From NCBI RefSeq assembly GCF_000328625.1, contig NC_019978.1, positions 1,612,001 through 1,676,000 on the forward strand: a DNA stretch of 64,000 bases, read 5' to 3'. The notes below the pieces were generated by a model. The model ran no database searches, had not been told where the DNA came from, and saw nothing but the letters and a program-made list of their open reading frames with translations. Each line of letters begins with the position of its first letter. The stretch's first letter is position 1. The stretch comes from Halobacteroides halobius DSM 5150 (GTDB taxonomy: Bacteria; Bacillota; Halanaerobiia; Halobacteroidales; Halobacteroidaceae). The position numbers and the translations under genes are program-made. Positions 34,999 through 43,594 of this stretch are shown one piece after another.

Positions 34999-35962
34999 TT
35001 TGACTCACCAAAGCCTTCTTTAGATTATTAAGATTTTCTTTCATCAATGAAAAATAATCTGCGCCTGCTACCTTTTCTTCTTGAGTTAAACCTGCTATTG
35101 GATTAAGGGGTAAAACTTTTAATCCAGCTTCTTGAGCAAGTACATTAACTGTTTTAGGGTTAGCTAGTGTCTCCATAAAGATATACTCTAAATTGTACTC
35201 TTTAGCCTTATCAGTTAGTTTTGCTAAAGTACTTAAGGAAGGTTCTTGATGAGGAGCCACACCTGTGACAGACAATTGTTTAAACCCATATCTATCAGCT
35301 AGATAACCAAAAGCAGCATGAGATACTAAAATATAATTTTGTTTTACTCCTTTTAAAGTAGATTTATATTCTTGATTAAGCTCTTCTATCTTATGAATAA
35401 CTTGCTGATAATTAGCTTGATAAACTTTTTTATTTTTAGAGTCTAAACTAACAAATTGATTCTTTATTTTTTTAGCGATTTTTTTCATATTGATAGGATC
35501 TAACCAGATATGAGGATCATAACTGCCCTCTTTTTCTTTGTGTTCATGAGCTTTATGTTGCTCCCCAAAAGTTCTTAAATTTACTATCTGACTAATCTTT
35601 ATTGTCTTAACACCCACATTTGTTAAATTTTGTACTGCTTTAGGAGCCCAAGATTCTACCCCCAACCCAATATAAAAAAACAAATCTGCTCTCTCCAGTT
35701 GGGCTATTTTTCGTGGAGAAGGCCGGTAACTATGTAATTCTGCTCCATTAGGAACAACCAAATTCACTTCTAACTTATCGCCAGCAATCTTACTCGCTAA
35801 ATCGTATAGTGGATAAATACTAGTATAAACAGTTAATTGGCCTTTATTGATTCTTTGCGCATCAGATTTTAGTAAATTATCAGTTGAATTAGTACTTATC
35901 AATAATGAACCTACTACTAAAAATACTGCTATAAAGAAAATTAAAAACTTTTTCTTCATCAT
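34973..35962 (-). CDS. znuA: Zinc ABC transporter substrate-binding protein
   Basis: The 329-residue exported protein has a signal segment (residues 4-24) and the cluster A-1 metal-binding fold. Ligand histidines are visible in NGAELHSYRPSPR near residue 77 and YDPHIWLDP near 151. A histidine- and acid-rich loop EQHKAHEHKEKEG lies between them and is typical of zinc-specific ZnuA proteins. A late HAAFGYLADRYG segment supplies a further ligand. It heads the operon under a promoter whose start region carries a perfect Zur-type inverted repeat. Confidence 0.94.
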   Translation of the reverse strand: MMKKKFLIFFIAVFLVVGSLLISTNSTDNLLKSDAQRINKGQLTVYTSIYPLYDLASKIAGDKLEVNLVVPNGAELHSYRPSPRKIAQLERADLFFYIGLGVESWAPKAVQNLTNVGVKTIKISQIVNLRTFGEQHKAHEHKEKEGSYDPHIWLDPINMKKIAKKIKNQFVSLDSKNKKVYQANYQQVIHKIEELNQEYKSTLKGVKQNYILVSHAAFGYLADRYGFKQLSVTGVAPHQEPSLSTLAKLTDKAKEYNLEYIFMETLANPKTVNVLAQEAGLKVLPLNPIAGLTQEEKVAGADYFSLMKENLNNLKKALVSQNERNNRDK

Positions 35963-35981
35963 TCAAACCTCCTAATTTTAT

Positions 35982-35996
35982 TGCAAATGATTTGCA
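35982..35996. promoter_or_regulatory. Zur/Fur-type operator
   Basis: A perfect 7-1-7 inverted repeat, TGCAAAT-G-ATTTGCA, the geometry of Fur/Zur/PerR boxes. It lies just after the -10 element (36009-36014), overlapping the start of transcription, so bound Zur would block znuACB. Confidence 0.8.
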
Positions 35997-36008
35997 TCTA
36001 GCATCATA

Positions 36009-36037
36009 ATCATACTAAAAAAGAACTATAGTGTCAA
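36009..36037 (-). promoter_or_regulatory. Sigma-A promoter of znuACB
   Basis: On the minus strand TTGACA, 17 bases, TATGAT. The Zur-type operator follows at once. Confidence 0.7.
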
Positions 36038-36178
36038 ATACATCTTTATTTTTTACTTACTACAATTATTTTTTCCATATAACCTACTGCTATGCATCAT
36101 TTACCATTGGGATGAATCCTCAACCTATCTTTTTTATGTTAAATAATAGTCGGCTAAGCTTATTACAAAAAATAAAAA

Positions 36179-36200
36179 AAGAGTGGGATTACCCACTCTT
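36179..36200 (-). terminator. Terminator after the M23 peptidase gene
   Basis: Nine-base-pair stem AAGAGTGGG / CCCACTCTT with an ATTA loop, then TTTTTTATTTTTT on the minus strand. Confidence 0.85.
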
Positions 36201-36205
36201 TCTCT

Positions 36206-37249
36206 CTAATTTAAATATTGCATTGGATTAACTGGCTCACTATCAATTAAAATTCTAAAATCAAGATGTGGTCCAGTACTTAAACCAGTATTACCTGATT
36301 TAGCAATAACCTCTCCTTGCTTAACATACTGACCAGCTCTAACTACTAATTCTGAATTATGAGCATACAAAGTAACTACTCCATTTCCATGGTCAATAGT
36401 AACCGTTCTACCAAACCCTTTAATCCAACCACTATGTAATACTGTACCTGCTTTAGCAGCTTTAACCGCTGTTCCTCTTCCTACAGCAACATCAATTCCA
36501 CCATGAAAATCTTTCTTCTGTAAAATAGGATGAGTTCTCCAACCATAATCGGAGCTTATTCTCCCATTAACAGGCCAGATAAAATCTTTATCTACAGCTC
36601 TAACATTTTTAGAACTACCTGATAAGTCAATCACTAACTTAGGCATTGTCAATTCTTGACCAATCCTAATTCTATTACTGTTAAGATTATTTACTCTTTT
36701 AATTGTTCTAACTGTAGTATGAAATCTTTTAGCTAAGCTCTGTAAAGAATCACCAGATTGTACTGTATAAGGAACCATTTTATAAAAATCGGTTACTATA
36801 GCTCCTCCTAAAGCACTTTTAGGGATAATTAATTCTTGCCCCGGTCGAATCAAGTTAGAATCCAAATCATTAGCTTTTTTTACAACTTCTACTGTGATTC
36901 CATAGTCCTGAGCTAAATCGTATAAGGTATCTCCTGCTCTAACAGTATAGTTTTCATAACGAACTGCTTTTAGCAACTCTGTCCAGGTCTCTTCTCCTAC
37001 AACCCCATCGGCTGGTAAACCACTCTGCTTTTGAAACTCTTCTATAGCATCTTCAGTACTTGGCCCAAAGATCCCATCAATCATTACCTTCTTTCCTAAC
37101 ATTACTAAATCTTCTTGCAATTTACGTACTGCTCGTCCATACATTCCCCGTTCTAAAATACGATAATTAGCTTCTGCAGTCTTAATAGTAAAGGAGCAAA
37201 TCAACATAGTTAAAATAAATATTGCTGCTAGTTGTTTCTTTTTCACCAT
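36206..37249 (-). CDS. Exported M23 peptidase with peptidoglycan-binding and two LysM domains
   Basis: The 347-residue protein has a signal peptide (to about residue 27), a PG_binding_1 domain (30-90, YGRAVRKLQEDLVMLGKKVM and DGIFGPSTEDAIEEFQ), two LysM domains (near 100-145 and 160-205, each with AGDTLYDLAQDYGI-like starts) and a C-terminal M23 lysostaphin-type domain. The last carries HPILQKKDFHGGIDVAVGRG, VTIDHGNGVVTLYAH and GPHLDFRI, including the HxH-like zinc ligands (final motif HLDF). It probably cuts peptide cross-bridges in peptidoglycan, perhaps during sporulation or division. ATG (37249) or the next GTG is the start; both follow GGGAGG. Confidence 0.92.
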   Translation of the reverse strand: MVKKKQLAAIFILTMLICSFTIKTAEANYRILERGMYGRAVRKLQEDLVMLGKKVMIDGIFGPSTEDAIEEFQKQSGLPADGVVGEETWTELLKAVRYENYTVRAGDTLYDLAQDYGITVEVVKKANDLDSNLIRPGQELIIPKSALGGAIVTDFYKMVPYTVQSGDSLQSLAKRFHTTVRTIKRVNNLNSNRIRIGQELTMPKLVIDLSGSSKNVRAVDKDFIWPVNGRISSDYGWRTHPILQKKDFHGGIDVAVGRGTAVKAAKAGTVLHSGWIKGFGRTVTIDHGNGVVTLYAHNSELVVRAGQYVKQGEVIAKSGNTGLSTGPHLDFRILIDSEPVNPMQYLN

Positions 37250-37341
37250 CCTACCTCCCATTTAATTAATAATCTGCATTGATTGCCAGATACAAATTAA
37301 TTCTATCAAAATCATCGCTAAAATTAAATGGCAATCTTATC

Positions 37342-37827
37342 CTATCGTATAGTATTCCTATAAGCTTCTAAATTTATAACTTTATTGGAATTAGTATTTT
37401 GAGGTGGCGAATTAAACTCTGAATCTGATTCTAAGAAATCAGAAAATAAATCTTCTATATTCACTTCCTCCATTTCTGTTATATCTTCCATTTTAACCAG
37501 TTCAGTCTGATAATTAATTCGTCTGTATAATTCTTTTTCTTTAGCAGACAAATTATTTTCAAACTCTTCCATTTGCTTCTCTTGTTTAACTTGGATTTCC
37601 TTAAGTAACATCTTTTCTGCTGGAGGTAATTGTTCTTTAATTTGTTCCATAAAAATTTGATCCAAAATAAATTTTGTTTCTGCTAATTCTTCTAAACTCC
37701 AATCTCCTATAAATAGTTGTTCTAATTCTTCTCTAACATCATTATTCTGCACTGAAGCAATTAACTTATCACATTGAATCATCTCTCCACTGGGAAATAT
37801 AATTTTAATCTTATTAGATTTAACCAT
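37342..37827 (-). CDS. Hypothetical acidic helical protein
   Basis: The 161-residue cytoplasmic protein has a short beta-like start (KIKIIFPSGEMIQCDKLI) and then mostly charged helix, including a likely coiled coil around 75-105 (LLKEIQVKQEKQMEEFENN). It ends in a polar tail with NKVINLEAYRNTIR. GGAGG precedes the ATG. I recognise no family. It lies between the M23 peptidase and the PilZ gene on the same strand with gaps of about 90 and 160 bases, so co-transcription is uncertain. Confidence 0.6.
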   Translation of the reverse strand: MVKSNKIKIIFPSGEMIQCDKLIASVQNNDVREELEQLFIGDWSLEELAETKFILDQIFMEQIKEQLPPAEKMLLKEIQVKQEKQMEEFENNLSAKEKELYRRINYQTELVKMEDITEMEEVNIEDLFSDFLESDSEFNSPPQNTNSNKVINLEAYRNTIR

Positions 37828-37987
37828 ATGAATCCTCCTTAATTACTGTCATTATTCAAAAGTTAACTACTAATTAATTTATTAGATAAACCTAATCCTT
37901 ATACCTGCTAATTAAAAAATATTCTATTTAAATTCATTTTAAAAACAAAAAAACTGACCTGTTATTTTGGCCAGTAAAAAATTATAA

Positions 37988-38626
37988 TTAAATTTTTCCT
38001 CTCTTTCTTAATTTTCTTTGTTCTTTAAATACCCATTCGATTATTTCTTCTTTCCAGACTTCTGGTAAATCAACGAATTCTACTCCTACATCATAAACTC
38101 GTTTCTCAGCCTCTGGATCTTGATTTGCTGTTATCCTCACAATCTCCACATCAATTATATTTACTGCTAAAGGAAGGAAATCTGATCTAACCTCTATCTT
38201 ACTTCCTAACTCCAATCCAGCTAACTCTTTTATTCTAATCCTCATTCCTCCACCACTAATATCAAGTACTATTCCTTTTTTGTATCTGCTTTTTTTACTT
38301 TCTTTATATTCAATTTCTTGTTGAATAGGTACTCTGACATGCTTACGGCGTTGGATTCTTGTAAAGCCTCCCTGCTTTACTACCCAACAAGAATTATTAA
38401 GTCCATCTATATTTTTTACTTTTACATTTAACTTATATAAAGCACCATTCTTAATTAAAGACAACTTTAAAATTTGGCCCTGTTGAATAAAACCTACCTT
38501 TTCAACAGCACCAAAGAATCTCAATCTTATAGTATCTCGTTTTAAATTAATTATTTTAGCTCTGTACTCCTCTGTTTCCTGTTTGCTTATCTTAACAGAT
38601 TGTCCAATAAAAACTTTATTTAGCAA
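37988..38626 (-). CDS. PilZ-domain cyclic-di-GMP-binding protein (YcgR-like)
   Basis: The 212-residue protein has an N-terminal beta domain (YcgR_2-like, about 5-90) and a PilZ domain with the ligand motifs RIQRRKHVRVP near residue 93 (RxxxR) and LDISGGGMRI near 122 (D/NxSxxG). These bind cyclic di-GMP. YcgR/MotI-type proteins slow flagella or control exopolysaccharide. Translation starts at TTG with GGAGG seven bases upstream. No motility genes are in the window, so the target is unknown. Confidence 0.9.
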   Translation of the reverse strand: MLNKVFIGQSVKISKQETEEYRAKIINLKRDTIRLRFFGAVEKVGFIQQGQILKLSLIKNGALYKLNVKVKNIDGLNNSCWVVKQGGFTRIQRRKHVRVPIQQEIEYKESKKSRYKKGIVLDISGGGMRIRIKELAGLELGSKIEVRSDFLPLAVNIIDVEIVRITANQDPEAEKRVYDVGVEFVDLPEVWKEEIIEWVFKEQRKLRKRGKI

Positions 38627-38712
38627 TAAATTACCTCCTTTCTAAACTTCCTTCTAAGGCCTATTATTCATATTTATGTTATCCATTTACTTATTATACC
38701 ATACATTCAAGA

Positions 38713-40551
38713 TTAATGAAAATAATTTTTAGGGAGCTTAAATTTAAATTTGCTTCCTTCTCCTTTGGTACTATCAACTTCTATTTTTCCTCCTAATCCC
38801 TCAACTATTTCCTTAACTATTGCTAATCCTAATCCAGTTCCTTCTTTATTGGGTTTACGTGCTCTATCAACTTGATAAAATCTCTCCCAAATATAAGATA
38901 ATTCAGCTTTAGGAATTCCAATTCCATTATCAATAATGCCCACTACAACTTGATTTTTATTGTCTTTAATCTGTACCTTGATTTCTCCGTCGGAATCTGT
39001 AAACTTAATTGCATTACTAATTAAATTAATAACAACTTCTTTTAATTTGCTAGCATCGGTTTTAATAATTAACTCTTTAGATCCTTCAATAATAATTTCT
39101 CTTGCCTCTAATTTAGATTCTAGATTAATTATCACAGACTTAATCAAACTAATTAAATTCACCTCTTCTATTTCAAAATCAATTTGTCCTGCTTGTAAAC
39201 GTGATAAATCTAAAATATCAGTTACTAAATCAGACATCCGATTTGTTTCTTTTAATACCCGATCTAAATATTCTTCTTCTAACTCTCTACTATTTACTAC
39301 CCCATCTAAGATTGCCTCTAAATAACCTCGCACCGCTGTTAATGGAGTTTTTAATTCATGAGAAACATTTGCTACAAATAGCCTCCTCATTTGATCAAGC
39401 TTTCTAATTTCAGTTACATCACGTATTAAAATGATAATCCCCCATAATTGACCATCCCCACCCTTAACCGGAGCAGCCTGAGCTGTAATAATCTGGTCTT
39501 GCCATTCAAACTCTCTTTTAATCTCTTTTTTGTTAACTAGCACTTCTTCTACCAGATCAATTAACTCATTTGGAAAATAATCCGAAAAATTATAATTTAT
39601 TATTTCTTCTTCAAGCGAAAAAATCTCTTTTAACTTAGGATTGGCTAACATAACCTTTTCATTAGCTGCAATTCCTAATACTCCTTCTGTCATACTAGTT
39701 AACATCTCTTTCATTCTAGTCTTTTCTTTAGCTAAAGCATTTATATTTTGGGCCAACTTTTGAGACATATAATTAAAACTAACTCCTAATTCTCCAATCT
39801 CATCATTTGGTAAATCACTTAACTGTTGATCAAAGTTACCCGCAGCTATCCTTTGAGCTTGTACTTTCATCTTTTGTAAAGGACGGGTAATTCCTCGAGT
39901 AATAAAATAACCTAATAACAAGGCTACTATAATCGCCCCTAAAGTAATTCTTAAAGTTAAATTTCTAATCTTAACTGCCATCTCTTGCAAACCATAAATA
40001 GGGGCTATTAAAAATAAAGCTAGCCTTTTGTCAGTCTCTACAGGAATCCCAACAGTAATTACGGGTTGACCTAACATAGGACTCATCCCTTTAAATACCA
40101 CCTTTTCTCCTGCTAATACTTTATCTAATTCTTCTTTTAAACCTAGAGGATTATTTCTCATCATACCTTGGCCCATCATGCCATGGTTTTTCATTCCTAA
40201 ATCCTTCATCATACCCTGCATCATTCCGTGGCCCATCATACCATTTACCATGCCCTGCATCATCCTACCCATCTGCCGACCTTGATTCACAATTTCTCCT
40301 GCTTGATCTATAACAACTAAACTAGTGTTTAACATCTTCTCTAGATTAGATAGTAGCTGGTTAATATTACCACTTTGGTCCTGTTTAATTAGGCGAGTAA
40401 CTAATTTGCTCTTTCTTATTAATTCTTCTTGTTTAGCCTCAACAAAATAATCTTCTAAATACTGGGGAAGAAAAATAACCAAAACTGCTAAAATTAAAAT
40501 AGGCAATAAAATATAACTGCCCATAATCTTATTAAATAAATTATTTATCAT
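38713..40551 (-). CDS. Sensor histidine kinase with methionine-rich sensor region
   Basis: The 612-residue kinase has membrane segments at about 10-30 and 200-220, an extracytoplasmic sensor between them, HAMP (220-272), PAS (about 280-380), HisKA with VSHELKTPLTAVRGYLEA and HATPase_c with NLISNAIKFT, GIGIPKAEL and GTGLGLAIVKE. The sensor has an extraordinary stretch at 94-131: 15 methionines in 38 residues with two histidines (MMQGMVNGMMGHGMMQGMM). Such patterns bind Cu(I) or Ag(I) in other proteins. The gene overlaps the response regulator, and ATG 40551 is the likelier start. A WalK/PhoR-like domain layout is retained. Confidence 0.9.
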   Translation of the reverse strand: MINNLFNKIMGSYILLPILILAVLVIFLPQYLEDYFVEAKQEELIRKSKLVTRLIKQDQSGNINQLLSNLEKMLNTSLVVIDQAGEIVNQGRQMGRMMQGMVNGMMGHGMMQGMMKDLGMKNHGMMGQGMMRNNPLGLKEELDKVLAGEKVVFKGMSPMLGQPVITVGIPVETDKRLALFLIAPIYGLQEMAVKIRNLTLRITLGAIIVALLLGYFITRGITRPLQKMKVQAQRIAAGNFDQQLSDLPNDEIGELGVSFNYMSQKLAQNINALAKEKTRMKEMLTSMTEGVLGIAANEKVMLANPKLKEIFSLEEEIINYNFSDYFPNELIDLVEEVLVNKKEIKREFEWQDQIITAQAAPVKGGDGQLWGIIILIRDVTEIRKLDQMRRLFVANVSHELKTPLTAVRGYLEAILDGVVNSRELEEEYLDRVLKETNRMSDLVTDILDLSRLQAGQIDFEIEEVNLISLIKSVIINLESKLEAREIIIEGSKELIIKTDASKLKEVVINLISNAIKFTDSDGEIKVQIKDNKNQVVVGIIDNGIGIPKAELSYIWERFYQVDRARKPNKEGTGLGLAIVKEIVEGLGGKIEVDSTKGEGSKFKFKLPKNYFH

Positions 40552-41236
40552 CTTTAGCACCAACAAATTTATATCCTACACCCCAGACAGTTTGGATATA
40601 ATCAAGATCTAATTTATCTCTTAACCAATTAATATGTACATCAACTGTTCTCATATCTCCATAATGATCCATCCCCCAAATTCTATCATATAATCTTTCT
40701 CGCTTAAAAACCTGATTAGGATGCTGAGCTAATAATAACAATAACTCATATTCTTTAGGAGATAATTCAATTTCTTCCCCCTTTACTTTTACTTCTCTAT
40801 TAATAGGATCAATCGCTAAATTAGAATAGATAACTAAATCTCTTTGAGGCTCATTATTCTGTTTACTTTGCTTTATTCTTTTAAAAATAGCCTTGGCCCT
40901 TGCTATTATCTCTCGGGGACTAAATGGCTTAGTTACATAATCATCTGCCCCTAATTCTAAACCTAATATACGATCAAATTCTTCACTTTTAGCTGATAAG
41001 AAAATAACCGGAACATCATTATTTTGCCTAATATTCTTAATCACTTCTAAACCATCTAATTTAGGCATCATTATATCTAAAATAATAAGATCTGGTTCAT
41101 TGTTATCGGCTTTTTCTAGAGCCTCTGCTCCATCATTAGCTACCAGCACACTGCAACCTTCTTTTTTGAAATATAAACTAAGAATCTCATGAACATTCTG
41201 ATCATCATCAACAATTAAAATTTCTTTATCTTCCAT
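40541..41236 (-). CDS. OmpR/PhoB-family response regulator
   Basis: The 231-residue protein has a receiver domain with the acidic pocket DDD (residues 9-11), phosphoacceptor Asp in DLIILDIMMPKLDG near 54, and Lys in VTKPFSP near 104. A winged-helix Trans_reg_C DNA-binding domain follows, with LSPKEYELLLLLAQHPNQVF and RTVDVHINWLRDKL. It is the first gene of the pair with the methionine-rich kinase, overlapping it by 11 bases at the chosen kinase start. Target genes are not evident nearby. Confidence 0.95.
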   Translation of the reverse strand: MEDKEILIVDDDQNVHEILSLYFKKEGCSVLVANDGAEALEKADNNEPDLIILDIMMPKLDGLEVIKNIRQNNDVPVIFLSAKSEEFDRILGLELGADDYVTKPFSPREIIARAKAIFKRIKQSKQNNEPQRDLVIYSNLAIDPINREVKVKGEEIELSPKEYELLLLLAQHPNQVFKRERLYDRIWGMDHYGDMRTVDVHINWLRDKLDLDYIQTVWGVGYKFVGAKDDK

Positions 41237-41390
41237 TTTTTATCACCTCGAAACCTATTAGTCCAATCAATTTATTTCTAGTATAACAAAGAACTATTAA
41301 GAAAATATTAAAAATAAAACTTTATTTATCTAATCTACTAATTTATAATTTACAATAAAGAATAAACATCTATAGAAAAGGAGATCTAAT

Positions 41391-41912
41391 ATGAATAAAG
41401 CTGTATTTTTAGACCGTGATGGTGTCATAAATAACTTTAAAAAACCTGTTAATACCCCCCAGGAATTAGAACTATACCCTTGGACTGCTAAAGCAATCAA
41501 GAAACTTAATCAAAGTGGTTATCAAGTCTATATTGTAACTAATCAAGGTGGCATTGAGTGTGGCTACCTCTCAGCAAAAGACTTAGCTAGGATTCATCAA
41601 CACTTAATTATCACACTAAAGGAAGATAATGCTATAATAGATGATATTGAATATTGTCCGCACTTTAAAACCAAATGTGAATGTCGTAAACCTAATCCGG
41701 GTATGATCCTTAAATTAGCTAATAAATATAATATTGATTTAGACTTATCATTTATGGTTGGGGATCGTAAATCAGATATTATTGCAGGCCAAAAAGCTGG
41801 TTGTAAAACTATTAAAGTGGGAAGCAAATACCCCCAAGCTGATTTTTCCGTTGAAAACTTAGCTGCTGCTGTTGATATTATCCTAAAAGTTAAAACTCCT
41901 ATATCTAACTAA
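41391..41912 (+). CDS. HAD-IIIA phosphatase, GmhB-like
   Basis: The 173-residue protein has the HAD motifs FLDRDGVIN (residues 6-14), VTNQGG and the acidic GDRKSDI near 130. A zinc-binding cluster CPHFKTKCECRKP near residue 90 is the mark of GmhB-type D-glycero-manno-heptose 1,7-bisphosphate 7-phosphatases. GmhB makes a precursor of heptose in lipopolysaccharide or S-layer glycans, which fits a diderm. No other heptose genes are nearby, and histidinol-phosphate or other substrates are possible. GGAGA precedes the ATG. Confidence 0.85.
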   Translation: MNKAVFLDRDGVINNFKKPVNTPQELELYPWTAKAIKKLNQSGYQVYIVTNQGGIECGYLSAKDLARIHQHLIITLKEDNAIIDDIEYCPHFKTKCECRKPNPGMILKLANKYNIDLDLSFMVGDRKSDIIAGQKAGCKTIKVGSKYPQADFSVENLAAAVDIILKVKTPISN

Positions 41913-41914
41913 AC

Positions 41915-43384
41915 CTATACTAAAGGCAGTACTGAATTATCCCAAGTATCATCTTCTTTATCATTTAACTTTTGTTGTAATAAGGCCCCTAACCTCTTGA
42001 CTCCTTCTTTAATTTCTTGCTTATTAACTGCTGCTATGCTTAATCTAATTTTATTTACCTGGGGTTGATTAGAATAAAAAGCAGCCCCAGGAGCAATATT
42101 AACTCCTTTTTTTAAAGACTTATCCTTAATTTTACTAGCAGATATACCTCTAGGTAACTCTAGCCATATATTAAGTCCACCGTTAGGTTTTGCAAACTCA
42201 ATCTGATTGGGTAAATATTCCCTTAAAGCAACAATCATACTTTCATAGCGGACCTGATACGTCTCTTTTAGTCTAATTAATTGCTCTTCCCAAACTTCTT
42301 CTTTAAAATAAAGATCTAATACCCTTTGTACCAACCCATCAGTAAAAATATCAGACATATATTTAGATAATAAAATATCATTAAAATAGCAATCAGGAAT
42401 AATCAAAAAAGCTAGTCTTAAACCCGGCATAAAGATTTTAGAGAAACTTTTAATATAAATTACTCTATCTGCTTTATCTAATGATTTTAGAGCATTACTT
42501 TCTTGGTCACTATAATTTAAATCACTTAAACAATCATCTTCAATAATCAATAGATCATGTTGATCAGCTAATTTGATAAGCTTCTCTTTCTTAGTTTGAG
42601 AATAACTATAACCTGTTGGATTTTGAAAATTAGGCATTAAATATAGAAATTTAGGCTTTATTTCTTTTAATTTAGCCTCTAAGTAAGTAATATCTATCCC
42701 ATCTTCTTTTAGTGGAATCTCTACTATATTAGCCTGGCGGGATTTAAAAACAGAAATAGCTCCAGGATAAGTTGGTCGTTCTACAAAAACTGTATCTCCA
42801 TAATCTAAAAATGTCTTGGCTAGAATATCAATTCCTTGTTGAGCTCCAGATACTATCTGTATCTCCTCTGGATTGGCACTTATATTATATCGATTTGCAT
42901 AATTACTTATTGATTCTCGTAAAGGAAGATACCCTTGACTCTTTTGATAACCAAAAGCATACCCTCTATCTCTCTCTAAAACTTTATTTAACAATTTCTT
43001 AAAAGGAGCTATGGGAAATAAATCAGGAGTTGGAGCAGCAGTAGCAAAGTTAATCTCACCTGCTCGATCTAATTTAGTATCTTCATCAATATAAATTTGT
43101 TGATCCAAATCAGCTGCTTCTGCCTCTATTTTTATTTTTTTAGCTGGTGCTACAAAAGTTCCTCTACCTACCTTTTTATAAATTAGTTCTTCCTCTTCTA
43201 ATAAATCATATCCTTTAACTACTGTTACATTATTGACTCCTAACTGTTTAGCTAACTTTCTAATAGGTGGCAACTTAGTATTAGGACTTAGTTTCCCTGC
43301 TTTGATTAAATCTCTAACTTGATTATACAATTGTAAATAAAGATAAATTGAAGATGATTTATCTAATTGTATGTCTTTTAGCAT
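41915..43384 (-). CDS. pdxR: MocR/PdxR-type regulator (GntR plus aminotransferase fold)
   Basis: The 489-residue protein has an N-terminal GntR winged helix (LYNQVRDLIKAGKLSPNTKLP, RKLAKQLGVNNVTVVKGYDLL, residues 20-70). A fold-type I aminotransferase-like domain holds the PLP-lysine motif KSFSKIFMPGLRLAF near residue 320. It is transcribed divergently from pdxST across about 210 bases, the arrangement of PdxR, which senses PLP and activates pdxST. ATG 43384 is preferred over a GTG nine bases upstream because of the AAGGAG position. Confidence 0.92.
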   Translation of the reverse strand: MLKDIQLDKSSSIYLYLQLYNQVRDLIKAGKLSPNTKLPPIRKLAKQLGVNNVTVVKGYDLLEEEELIYKKVGRGTFVAPAKKIKIEAEAADLDQQIYIDEDTKLDRAGEINFATAAPTPDLFPIAPFKKLLNKVLERDRGYAFGYQKSQGYLPLRESISNYANRYNISANPEEIQIVSGAQQGIDILAKTFLDYGDTVFVERPTYPGAISVFKSRQANIVEIPLKEDGIDITYLEAKLKEIKPKFLYLMPNFQNPTGYSYSQTKKEKLIKLADQHDLLIIEDDCLSDLNYSDQESNALKSLDKADRVIYIKSFSKIFMPGLRLAFLIIPDCYFNDILLSKYMSDIFTDGLVQRVLDLYFKEEVWEEQLIRLKETYQVRYESMIVALREYLPNQIEFAKPNGGLNIWLELPRGISASKIKDKSLKKGVNIAPGAAFYSNQPQVNKIRLSIAAVNKQEIKEGVKRLGALLQQKLNDKEDDTWDNSVLPLV

Positions 43385-43435
43385 AACAATCACTCCTTAG
43401 TTTAAGATTAACAGCAAATATTTATCCAGTAATTA

Positions 43436-43552
43436 CACCCATACAATCATTAATTATGAATAATCATTGTACCCCTCTTGACAATACAATATAAGGTTAA
43501 TATAATCTATTATAGGTACAATAGTAAATTTTATTCTATTGCACCCATACAA
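43436..43552. promoter_or_regulatory. Putative PdxR operator array between pdxR and pdxS
   Basis: The 11-mer CACCCATACAA occurs exactly twice, at 43436-43446 and 43542-43552, 106 bases apart (about ten helical turns). Two related sites lie between: ATTGTACCCC (43467-43476, inverse) and GGTACAAT (43515-43522). They bracket the pdxS promoter at 43478-43506. MocR regulators bind such repeated sites. Confidence 0.6.
43478..43506 (+). promoter_or_regulatory. Consensus sigma-A promoter of pdxST
   Basis: TTGACA, 17 bases, TATAAT: a perfect match in both hexamers, 88 bases before the pdxS start codon. Confidence 0.85.
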
Positions 43553-43594
43553 ATTATACTTTAAATTAAATTCACTGTAAAGGAGTTGAGTAGT

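Noticed and set aside
36031-36231. 66-codon + strand frame near znuA
   Set aside because: Overlaps the znuA promoter and the M23 terminator; no ribosome site.
37281-37336. Eight-base inverted repeat GATTGCCA / TGGCAATC upstream of the M23 peptidase gene
   Set aside because: Arms 40 bases apart, single occurrence, no recognised operator; may be chance.
38960-39325. 121-codon + strand frame over the histidine kinase
   Set aside because: Antisense to conserved kinase domains and rich in Ile/Ser/Leu as typical shadows; no ribosome site.
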